Assembly (NCBI GenBank): GCA_027596945.1
Contig: JADGJH010000116.1
Span: forward strand, 1-29,754
From: Physocladia obscura
Taxonomy: Eukaryota; Chytridiomycota; Chytridiomycetes; Chytridiales; Chytriomycetaceae
Direction of reading: 5' to 3'
DNA length: 29,754 bases
Shown: positions 1 through 11,261 of the stretch, piece by piece
Position numbering within the stretch: position 1 is the stretch's first letter
Layout of the letters: each line of letters begins with the position of its first letter
Position numbers and translations under genes: made by a program
The notes under the pieces: generated by a model
The model's input: the letters and a program-made list of their open reading frames with translations, nothing else
What the model was told of the DNA's origin: nothing
Database searches by the model: none

Positions 1-1607
1 TTTAGGAGATAGGTGCAATTCCTATTCTTATATTTTTGATCCATATAGACTGGACTCCTAGGATAAATAGAGCTAGATAGAAATTGCTCTGGCAGTATAT
101 TGTACATTCACCTTGAGGGGGTTGGTGTTGACAAGGTGGGGAGAGGTGGGGATGGAAAATAGGGGGCATTGCTTTGCATGAGTTGCAAATAACATAGCCA
201 TGCTGTCAGAGACCAAAACTGAAAAGTGGCTGACTTGGGGATGTCTTAATTGTTGTGTAACACCATTCATAACCTAAATAAAGACAAGCAGTAGCTCTCA
301 GGGAATGCCCCCTCAAAAAAAAAATAAAAAAATAAACAACCTACATTATTTATTTGTTAAGTTTACTAAATTAATTATTTGTTATTTCTTTAAATAAAGA
401 TTTTTCTTGTATGTCATTATGGACTATTTTATTTATAACTTATTACAATTTTCTAAATTCAAATGTATGAAGTTGGAATTTATATTCCTCTAGTTTTGGT
501 ACCAGTGACCCTGCCAAAAAAAGAAATGCTATTAAAGATGACATGAGAAATTTAATAAAGACTATTAATTCTCATTTTTGAGCATTCAGCTTATGTATTT
601 TCTCTGAATTTTTGATGATCAACAAAGTTTTGAGTATTGAGTTATTGGAGTGATTTTTAACAAGAAAACTTGTTGCTAGTTTATTAATTCCAATGATGAT
701 GTAACCAAGTTGAGTTTGAAAGAACATTTTGAGTCATGTGCTAATGGCCGGAAATTTTTTTGGGAAAAGTGAGAAAAGGTGCCCCAGCAACCATCCCCAC
801 CTTACCCAGCATCTGTTAATCCTTTACGTATCGGACATCGAAATACTTAATATTATATATCGAGCAAATCGATTCGATTATTTATACTTCCAAGCTTCTG
901 ATGTTGTTGTTCTATTGTTGCTGTGTACATCCAATGTCAGCCTAGATGCTCAGAACTCAAATCAACTCTCAAAATACTTCATCGGATACGCATACTAACT
1001 TTTTCGTACTTTATCGAAACCTCAATGTGATTCATCATGCTCTGTCGAACGCGTTAAAAAAATGAAATCAAAGCATAACAAATGGTAATGACTATTGACT
1101 GAACGATTCAAAATAACTATCCGTCTCTTAAAATAGGCTAAGTCAAAGAACCATACCAACCACAACCAAAACAAAAAAGCCCACAAGAATGGAATCACAA
1201 AGGCCAAGGCAAACCGATTCCCATCTTTAAGGGGAGTGGACTCTAAATTTTTGCGCAACCAACGTTACGCGAAAAAAGGATCAAGATTGGGTAAGCAAAA
1301 TGATACTTTGTTTATTTCCCTTATCTCAATTATAATTTTTTTTTTTATCAGCTGTGATTGAGTCGAAGTCCGACAACTAAATTACTAGGGAGTCTTAATT
1401 CGACTTGAATTGAGGTTTCGTTTATAGGCTTAAAATAAAATACGTCTTCTGATTGACTATTTCCACACTCTGGTGATCTTAAATCACCATTTTTAGTACA
1501 ATGGCATATTAGTTCCGAAATCATCAGAAAACACGAAAAGGATTTGTGGAAAGCAAGATTTTTATTTTCATTGCACTGCGAACCAAAAACAAAACAGCGA
1601 CTTCACT
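1..1607. other. A/T-rich intergenic DNA, no gene recognised
   Basis: About 1.6 kb with no reading frame I recognise. Open frames of 65-89 codons occur on both strands (for example 729-998 plus, 1022-1258 minus), but they show no domain, no consistent splice pattern and no low-complexity signature like the real genes further in. The last 50 bases hold the 3' end of the downstream minus-strand glutathione reductase transcript. A TGAGTCA heptamer lies at 730-736. It could be the promoter or tail of a gene that starts outside the window. Confidence 0.5.
1561..1566 (-). terminator. Poly(A) signal for glutathione reductase
   Basis: TTTATT on the plus strand reads AATAAA on the minus strand, about 42 nt past the TAA stop of the glutathione reductase gene. 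Position and sequence fit a eukaryotic polyadenylation signal. Cleavage site not determined. Confidence 0.45.
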
Positions 1608-3476
<1,869 letters not shown>

Positions 3477-6400
3477 TTAGTCGACAAAAACAGCCTTTTT
3501 TGCACGCTGAGTTATAAGACGAGCAAGTTCTTTCAAATCAGATGGATCAGACTGCCTTTCCCGTTCCTCTTCCTCTTCTTCTTTTGTTTCTTTCTCTAAT
3601 ATTGGCCGAATCAAATCATGCCGGACAACAACGCCCACCAAAAACCCATCATCATCCACAACAAAGACTCTCTTTAAACCCAGTTGACGGAAGAGTGTGA
3701 ATACCTTGCTTGCAGTTGCATCATTTCTGACAGTTAATGGATTACTTGCAGACACAGCTTCAATGTCCAGTAAGTGATTATCCGGAAATTCTCTCTCATC
3801 AGCTTCTTTCAACAATTCCTCCAATCGATTCCACAGCACAAATCCGATAGGTCTGTATTTTATGTGAATGTTTGATGTTGATTGGCCATACTGATGTTCA
3901 ACAGAGCCTGTGGTAGAATGCTGGTTATGATCATTTTCAGACACACGAACTTTCTCAACAATCGGAAATCCTGTGTGCGAGGCTGACTCAAGAATAGTTT
4001 TCAGCCTTGCCACAGTTTCTCGCGTTTCAAGCACAATAATATGTCGTGACATGATCTTATCTGTTGTGGTTGTACGAAGAAGATTGGCAGGTTCCTCCGG
4101 AAGGTAAGGAGCACCGTTGTTCTCCATTTCAACATGGTACAGTGACGGACCAATGATTTTTGACACCCAAGCTGATGTAAAAGATGCAACAATAAGCGCA
4201 GGAAGAAACGAGAAGTCGCCAGTCAATTCCAGTGCAACAGCAATAACCGTTAGAACCAATCCCGATGTTCCAGACCATAGAGAAGTCATTCCGATTAAAG
4301 CAGTTGCGCCAGGATCCACAAAGCCAGGGTTTATGGTATTAATACTGATACCAACTAGTCGCCCAGCAATAGCGCCGATGATCAAATTTGGAACAACGAG
4401 GTCTGATTTATTGTTTATCATTAGCTCGATTTTTTTTTTTTTTTTTGCCAAACCTGTTGGTAATGCGATGTAGTATGTCAAGCAACTCATTAAAAGATAA
4501 ATAATCAAAAATATCACCAAAGATTTGACATCCCATATATCATAGACTCCTCTGAGTAATAGAAGCTTCAATTGTCTTTCTGGTGGGGACCAGAAGAGCG
4601 ACCGCATTTGATAATAACATTTTCCTTCGGTATTTTCGACTATGTTTTCGCCAATTTCCAAAACTTCTGGATCAAATTTGAAAGCAAAGTCTTCTGTAGT
4701 GATGTTTGAATTTGTAAGAGTTCTGTTCGTTCCGGTTGTTTCCAAAGTTGATTCGGCTGCAGTCAAGAACACCCGACGTCTCAAAGGCGTTTCCACGCTT
4801 GAAACAGACCGGCTAACAACTGTGACAGTTGCTCTTTCAGAGAAACTCGTCTCATTATTTTGCCCAACAGTTGCACAAAACTCAACATATACCTCTTCCA
4901 CAAAATTATTGAATTCCAGTGCAGTTTCGCTTGGATAACAGATACCATCGGAAAGCAAAAGATTCTTACAAACTTCTAAATTTGCACAAGTCAAGGCGAC
5001 AGCTTTGAAATCGCATTCAGGTCTCACGCTAGAGATGTGTCCGAGTGGAATCGTGTAGCTTGAGCACGTTTCCAATGATTCGGCTGTCGGAATCCATGTG
5101 ACCACAATGGCTGTAATAATTGCGATTAAGCAAACTTCAAATATACGCAAGAAAGAGTTGAGCTTGTTTTTGACTGGTGATGAGATTATTCCTGACTTGG
5201 TCCCTTTTTTTTCGCGAAGAGATTCTACTTCAATCAAATACTTTTGACGGATTTTCTGGATATGTGAGAGGACAAGGTTCAAAAATTGACCGAACAGTCC
5301 TGCAAAAATTCCAATGGCTGCGTAGCTTAGAATCATAGGAATACGAAGTTTAAATTCACAGTTTGTTTTGATCTGATTTTCGTTGTATTGCTCATTAATC
5401 AATTTAAAAAAAAAAAAAAAACATCTAAAAAAATAATAATACACACCGGGAATAAGGCAGAATCCATGGAATCTAAGTATATGTTATTAGTAGACAAGTG
5501 TTGACTAATACTAAACTGTGTGTATGCAACAATCAAAAAGCCAATAGTTGTAGCGAAAATTAATTTGATGAGGAGCGCGAGCTCAAAAAACGAAGACGCC
5601 TCTTCGACCGCAAACAAAACACCCCCAATAGGAGCATGAAAAATAACCGAAAGAGCAACCGCAGCGCCAATTGTGGCAAATAATCGATAATTGGTATTTC
5701 GTAAAAATCCAAGCAAACTATCACCAAGTCTCTTCCGTACTCGTTGAGTGTTTCCATCAGCATCGCCATCTTCGGTGTCTCCGAACACCTTGTCGCTCCC
5801 TACATTCGCTTTTAACTTTGTCGCAACATCGCTCTTGTCATCGACTAAACCAAGATCGAGTGTTTCGCCATAGATAAGCTTTCGAAATGGTACCCAATTT
5901 GTCGCTCCGCGCACTAGAATCATAGCGATACCAGCACCGATTTGGCACATTGGTCCGTCGATACCCTGTGGATACCAATCAAAATGATACAAAAATTTTG
6001 AATTAAAAATTGACCCTCACTGAAAACAAGCCAGCAGTCACGAGACCGATAATTCCAAGATATTTGACGACGATTACACGAAGTGAAATACCTTGCAAAG
6101 CAGATGCCCCATTCAAAAAGGCTATCACATCTGTCATTCCAGACCCAATCGCGCTTGGCTCCACAAAAACAACCAAACAAGTAGGGATTATCACTGCCGC
6201 CAGCGAGCTCCCAATTGCAAATAAAGTTGCACTTCCATGCTCTCCGCTCTCCCAAAGCTCTTGAATGCGATCAAGCCGCTTTTCGGATAGTTTCTCGGTT
6301 GAATAGGAAAGTCCAAGGAAAAGAAGCGAAATTACAATGGTCATAACAAATGATAGGATATACTATACAAAAAACTTCTCAAAGATAGAAAAGAAAGAAG

Positions 6401-6764
6401 AAATGAAAAAATGCCCCTCCTTACATGGCCCGCTTCCAAACCAAGCTTCACAATCTTGGTTTGCTTTGAATAGTGTAATCTGAGGACAGAGTGGTCAGGT
6501 TCCTCGAAATCGATCATCTGAAGGAATAAAATTTAACTGAACATAGAACCGGCAGGTCCATTCGAATTTACTTGCCTCGTACTTGCGAATCATGTGGGAA
6601 ACGACATCAGTTTGATTTTGATGGTTGCGAGCGTTTGAAGAAATTGCGATTATAGGAGATTGCTGATGCTGTGCTACCCTATTGGCATTCGTTGTGGAAG
6701 TAATTGCCCTATCCACAATGTCCGTTGCGGCTTTAAATTCTGTAACCTTAATAATTTGTGTCAT
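3477..6764 (-). CDS. ClC-family chloride channel/transporter with CBS pair
   Basis: Predicted 995-aa membrane protein moving chloride (channel or Cl-/H+ exchanger), probably in an endomembrane or the plasma membrane. Six exons: 6764-6576, 6517-6425, 6362-6021, 5965-5447, 5372-4454 and 4402-3477. The first intron appears to use a GC donor, and the fifth (4403-4453) removes a poly-A stretch. ClC motifs in order: GSGMTDV (167-173, family GSGIPEV); GIDGP (209-213, family GKEGP); GGVLFAVEE with E329/E330, retaining a proton-pathway-type Glu; LPTDLVVPNL (family GLFVP); DPGATALIGM; ELTGD; and APYLPEEP. Two C-terminal CBS domains follow, the second about residues 905-952. Oddities are Asp at the gating-Glu position, an acidic loop near 238-288, and a Cys-rich loop of about 140 residues with several N-glycosylation sequons. 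ATG at 6764 is the first in-frame Met after an upstream stop. The exon 4/5 acceptor is ambiguous (two in-phase AGs 12 nt apart). Confidence 0.88.
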
Positions 6765-8599
6765 ACTTGCAACTGGTTTCAATACTTATTTTTAGTCTTC
6801 AAAATCACTTTGACAAAATTTTTGATATGGATTTTTGATGACCATGTAACAAGCCTATCAAAACTTTGATAAAAAATGAAGAACATTGCAGACACCAATT
6901 CAGAAAATTGAGCGCGAAGGCATGGCAAGGTTTTTCTTGTGGTTAGAAATACGCAGAGTAAATAAACACCAGAAACCAATGATCCCGATTAAAGAAGTTG
7001 AAAAATAAAAGAAGTATCATTGTGTTTGATTATGTATACTTACATTTTCACGTGTGTTGGGAAGGAAAGTAACAAAATATCAGCAACTAAAATGAAAAAA
7101 AAATTGCAGAAAATCTGTTCCGAAAACGAATAATTTTTATTATTTGACTTTCCCAAAGAAATATTCAAATGACTAAAACGTCCACAGTGAACAATTGTGC
7201 CTTCGATACCAGTCCCATTCACATCATTTCTCGGCTTCCTGCGACGTATTTAAAGCCAACAAGACTGCTATTGGCACACGAAGAAACCAAGACAATGATG
7301 GTCTTATTCCGGTTTGCGCTGGTAATTACTACGTTTAAAAAACAAGAAAATAATCACCATACAAACAAAAAAGGTCTGATAATGGTAGACAAAAAAGGCC
7401 TCAATGTTAAAAACTGCCCATCAACTATTTGCAGCGCCTTCTACATTTTTTTTGTGAGTGTTTGCGATGATTTGATTCAGCAAATAAATTTTGATTTTCC
7501 TTTACCCAGAGGAGGTCAAAATTTAACCGGTGGGTATCGTTGGCTGAATTAATCTGTTCGTAAAAATTGGCAAACTTTCTCCGTCCCCAATGCTCAGTCT
7601 ATCCGTCTCCAGAACTTGAGAAGAAGGAAAAAAAAAAAAAAGAAAACCCAGCGAATGCGTCAAAGGCTCTTCGTACAACGAATATGTAAAATCCACAAAC
7701 TTTGTTCTTCGGAATCCCGTCATGCTTTTTTTATTATCGAATATTGAGAATCATATCGCTCAAATTTTGACCCTTCTTTTGTTTTTGGTTGGCAGAATTG
7801 GTTTTTTGAGTCACAGACCGTTGCTTCTTCATACTACATTAAATTTAGAAATCTTTTCGTACACCAAAACGCCTCTCCAATCCCTTGAAATCTTTTCCAA
7901 GCTCAATATTGTCAAAACCACCTTCAGAATATAATATTTGACAAGGACACTTCACAAATCCTTTGAAAAATTCGATCACTTTTCCCTAATGGTAAAGTCA
8001 CACTTGTTTTTTCTCGTTAGTTACATTTTAATCAACATGACTAAGTATGTGGTTGTTCTGCGCACCATCTACACCTTCTGTTCGTCTTAATAAACGCAAG
8101 TGAGAGTGCTTTGGCCACCTTCTCTGGCTTTTTCACCCTAAATTTCAGTCGAGCGTCCAACCTGAGCTTGTTAAATATGTTTCAAAAATAGAAGACATGG
8201 TGTGCTTGCTCTTATCCATTTCGGAAAATTAGAAAAATTAAAAAAATACAAAAAAAGCTTTGATCGTCAAAGTCACTTTTTTGTTTGGCCCACAGCACCC
8301 CCCAGTCATCATCGTTTAGCCACCAGCGCATCAGTTTATGTACACCCACGAGTTTGAAGTAGTTTCCCAAGATTACATTAGCGAACAGGTGCGTCTGTGT
8401 GTTCGAAGTTGTTCGGTTTGATATCAATCTTTTTTGCCCACCAGATCTTCAAGAGCATCTCTGCATAAAGCCCGAATACGAAAACTATACTCTGCGATTA
8501 CCTTTTCTCTCTGATTGCTCCGACTGTACTACTCTCTATCTCTCTATCTTTCTATTCTCTGTCTTGGCAGAGCCGACGACTCACCGTTTCTCAAAAAAA
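6765..8599. promoter_or_regulatory. Divergent intergenic region, ClC / GATA-A
   Basis: About 1.8 kb between the ClC start (minus) and the GATA-A start (plus). No recognised coding exon; open frames such as 7169-7552 have no family signature. A pair of GATA boxes, CTATCA (6855-6860, minus orientation) and TTGATAA (6866-6872), lies about 100 bp upstream of ClC. A TGAGTCA is at 7807-7813. The GATA-A leader side has a small ATG frame at 8037-8090 (17 codons). A CT-rich tract (8531-8562) ends in GGCAG at 8566-8570, which looks like a 3' splice site, so a 5'-UTR intron is possible. Poly-A near 7630. Confidence 0.4.
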
Positions 8600-9685
8600 A
8601 TGAACTCCTTTTTCTCAGTTATTGATAACAAGATTGACGATGTCATCATAAACAACAACAGCAATAACACCAACTTCAAAGACTTCAGCAATGCCGTCAA
8701 ACTCAACAGCATTGTCCCTCCATCAACGACTCCATCATCGCCGCTACTGTCGTCGAACTTGTTTTCTTCCACAGTGGCTTCTACTGTTAGTTCCGATTCA
8801 GACCTTCTTGCCCTAATTAACGGCATTGAATCGTACCTTGGTGCTTCCTCACTCCCTCACCAATCCCAGCTCTCTCTTTTCCAACAACAGCAAAATCAGT
8901 TGCAACTCCAGCGCCTGCAGCTTGAACAGCTGCTGATTCAGCTTCAGATTCAGCAAACGCTTCTTTTTCAGCAACAGCAATCTCTCCAGCAGCAGCAGCA
9001 GCAGCAGCGTAATCACGTTCCATTCTTAGTCAATTTCAACAACGACAACGTCGACTTTACTACCGACTGCTTCTCGACTGACACCATTTCATCTCCTTCG
9101 TATCACAGTGCGTTGTCTGCGAAAATCGCTACTGCTAATGTTGCTATTATTGCTGAATCAGAAATGGCCACTAAAATCACCCCCCCGCTGGTTCACAGTA
9201 ACCTTTTTGGATCTGATTACACCACTAGTCAACCGTCCTCACCGGTGTCATCAGTCAGCTCCTCGTCTTCGAACCATTCGTCGTCATTGTCGTTGCCTCA
9301 GGCGCAGCAGCAATCTACCCAACAGAAAGAGGCTGTCACCCCACCAACCGCCAAAGACAAAACAACCGCTGCTATAAGCGGTGCAACAACAACACGTCGC
9401 CGCCGAACGATTGTCAAGAAACACAAACCGCTGTCGGAAATGAATGAAGTCGAGCAAAAGCGGTTCTTGCTCGCGGAAGCAAAGCGGAAACGCGAGCAGC
9501 GTCGGGGGCTTGTGTGTCATGATTGTGGATGCACGAGCACGCCGTTGTGGCGCAAGAGTGCAGATGGCACGGGTCATATGCTGTGTAATGCCTGCGGTTT
9601 ATTTTTTAAACAGTACCGGAAGAGAAAGAGTTGTGGGAATGGCAGCGGTGCTGGTGATGCTGAAAATGCAGTAGTTGATATTTGA
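8600..9685 (+). CDS. GATA-type zinc-finger transcription factor (GATA-A)
   Basis: Predicted 361-aa nuclear regulator binding GATA motifs. One exon. ATG 8600 is the first ATG of the frame; codons upstream to 8399 are open but start only with GTG. A single C-terminal finger has zinc ligands C306, C309, C329 and C332, with TSTPLWR in the loop and CNACG after it. The loop is 19 residues, longer than the classical 17 or 18. A basic stretch (RRRR, then KRKREQRR) lies just before the finger and a short basic tail RKRK after it. The N-terminal half is Q/S/N-rich, with a glutamine run encoded partly by (CAG)7. The protein ends soon after the finger. Convergent with GATA-B, 179 bp between stops. The target genes cannot be assigned: nitrogen, iron and light regulators share this finger. 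Confidence 0.88.
   Translation: MNSFFSVIDNKIDDVIINNNSNNTNFKDFSNAVKLNSIVPPSTTPSSPLLSSNLFSSTVASTVSSDSDLLALINGIESYLGASSLPHQSQLSLFQQQQNQLQLQRLQLEQLLIQLQIQQTLLFQQQQSLQQQQQQQRNHVPFLVNFNNDNVDFTTDCFSTDTISSPSYHSALSAKIATANVAIIAESEMATKITPPLVHSNLFGSDYTTSQPSSPVSSVSSSSSNHSSSLSLPQAQQQSTQQKEAVTPPTAKDKTTAAISGATTTRRRRTIVKKHKPLSEMNEVEQKRFLLAEAKRKREQRRGLVCHDCGCTSTPLWRKSADGTGHMLCNACGLFFKQYRKRKSCGNGSGAGDAENAVVDI
8987..9007 (+). repeat. (CAG)7 microsatellite, polyglutamine
   Basis: Seven perfect CAG units inside GATA-A, continuing a mixed CAG/CAA glutamine run. Length is likely to vary between strains because the units are perfect. Confidence 0.85.
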
Positions 9686-9816
9686 AAAGCCTTTTTTTTT
9701 TCTTTCTGATGTCTTCTTATTATTTTTGTTAGTTTGCAGTTGGTGCTTGTGATTTCGGGTGATATTTTTCTTTTCTGAGATAATCTGTTTGTTTCTTTTA
9801 TTGCTTTTGCTTTATG

Positions 9817-9822
9817 AATAAA
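9817..9822 (+). terminator. Poly(A) signal for GATA-A
   Basis: AATAAA 132 nt past the GATA-A stop and only about 43 nt before the stop codon of the convergent GATA-B gene, so the two 3' UTRs probably overlap. Confidence 0.45.
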
Positions 9823-9864
9823 ATTCGAAAAAAAGAACAGCCTCCCAGTTCTATGTTTATAGCA

Positions 9865-11028
9865 TCAATTCCAAACAGGCAAAGCTCCTTGTAATTTGAG
9901 TGGTTGTTGGTATATTTCACCATGATATTGCTGCAGTTGTAGTTGTTGTTGCAGGACATGTTTCTGCTGTTTTTGATGTCGTCGTTGTAGCATTTTGAAA
10001 TTCTGGACATGCACGGACGAGCCGCTGGATTCAGGCACAATAAAAAACGAATCAGCTGCGGCTTGATCAAAAAAGCATTGTTGCTGTTGCTGCTTCTGCA
10101 TCAGCAATTCTTTCTGTTCATTGTCCCGCTGAGGTGCAATTGCGGTAGCTATTGCAATCATGGGTTTATCGTCAACAGAAACAGTCTCGACAGCTAAAGA
10201 CGTGCGATTTTTTCCATACTTTTTTAAAAACAGGCCGCATGCGTTGCACAGCGCGTGTTTCTTGTCAAGTGTGCGGCGCCAGAACGGCGTGCTTGTCGCC
10301 CCGCAATCGTGACACGTCAACCCTTTCAATTGTTCGCGCATTTTTTTTGCATGTGCTTTTGCTTTTCGCTTGTCCGTGATTGATTCAACTCCATTTTCCG
10401 TTTGTAATGGAAACAGTCGTTTGTTGTTGGTTTGGCTGTCGCCGCTGACAATGTTTCTGCTGAATTGTTGCTGTGGCCGAGGCTGTGGCCGAGGCTGTGC
10501 CTGGTAGTAGCATGAATTCGGATTGTTTGGCATGGTAACGGTGGTTATGGCGGTATGTGCAGGTAATGGCAATGGTGACGGCACCAGTTGCTGGTGGTAG
10601 AGCTGTTGGAGTTGATACTGCGGTCGATGTTGTTCTACAGGCATTTGAACTGATAATGAGATATCATGAAGATGCAGCTGTTGATGTTGCATAGGTTGTT
10701 GCTGTTGCTGTTCATTTTGACGTTGACTTTCGTTTTGGCAGAGTGCAGGTGCTGATACGGCATTTCCACCCGTTTCTTGATTCGTTCCAATACCAACGAG
10801 TCCAAGCTCGCCGAACACAGCTGTCGAAGTTCCTTCGCTAAAGCATTCGTAATCATTGTAATCACGGTTGAAAAGCCAATGACCGTGAATGTTGGTGCTG
10901 TCTAGTAATCCGTATGAAAAGTGAAGACTTGGATCCGCATTGACAATTTCAAATAATGAAAGGTCAAGATTGTTGCTGCTGTTGCCGTTACCAGCAGTTC
11001 CGCTATCTATGGCAGTAGGATTGTTCAT
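9865..11028 (-). CDS. GATA-type zinc-finger transcription factor (GATA-B)
   Basis: Predicted 387-aa regulator, single exon. ATG 11028 is the first ATG in frame. One finger with ligands C239, C242, C261 and C264 (18-residue loop, TSTPFWRR, then CNACGLF). Before the finger is a basic segment ending KKMREQLKGL, similar to the one in GATA-A and GATA-E. The N-terminal region is rich in Q, N and H, with repeats of QPRP and glutamine runs. An aromatic/acidic N-terminus (DLSLFEIVNADPSL) could be an activation segment, which is inference. It shares a 233-bp divergent promoter with SCH9 and is convergent with GATA-A. Target genes unknown. Confidence 0.88.
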   Translation of the reverse strand: MNNPTAIDSGTAGNGNSSNNLDLSLFEIVNADPSLHFSYGLLDSTNIHGHWLFNRDYNDYECFSEGTSTAVFGELGLVGIGTNQETGGNAVSAPALCQNESQRQNEQQQQQPMQHQQLHLHDISLSVQMPVEQHRPQYQLQQLYHQQLVPSPLPLPAHTAITTVTMPNNPNSCYYQAQPRPQPRPQQQFSRNIVSGDSQTNNKRLFPLQTENGVESITDKRKAKAHAKKMREQLKGLTCHDCGATSTPFWRRTLDKKHALCNACGLFLKKYGKNRTSLAVETVSVDDKPMIAIATAIAPQRDNEQKELLMQKQQQQQCFFDQAAADSFFIVPESSGSSVHVQNFKMLQRRHQKQQKHVLQQQLQLQQYHGEIYQQPLKLQGALPVWN

Positions 11029-11261
11029 ACTTGCTCTTGACAAGCTTTTGACAGGAGAAGGAAATGAAAAATAAAAAATACAAAGTAAAATAAAGAAAAG
11101 GAAAATTAAAGAAAGAAAGTAAGGTCATGAACTCGCGGTACCAGTTTTATTAACCGTACTATTTGACGCATAATGTTTTCGTTTTCAAAAGAGAACAAAA
11201 AGAAGGGAAGGGAAGGGTTCAGCATTATTTGTTTCAAGGATTTGGAAGTTCTGACATTTTG
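11029..11261. promoter_or_regulatory. Divergent promoter, GATA-B / SCH9
   Basis: 233 bp separate the GATA-B ATG (minus, 11028) from the SCH9 ATG (plus, 11262), so both promoters and both 5' UTRs must fit here. The plus strand is purine-rich, with a repeated GGGAA block near 11202-11219 and AAAG-rich DNA at 11060-11125. A second possible in-frame extension of SCH9 upstream begins only with TTG, so ATG 11262 was preferred. Confidence 0.55.

Noticed and set aside
7169..7552. 127-codon plus-strand frame with ATG
   Set aside because: No recognised domain, no neighbouring exon in phase, and composition like the surrounding non-coding DNA.
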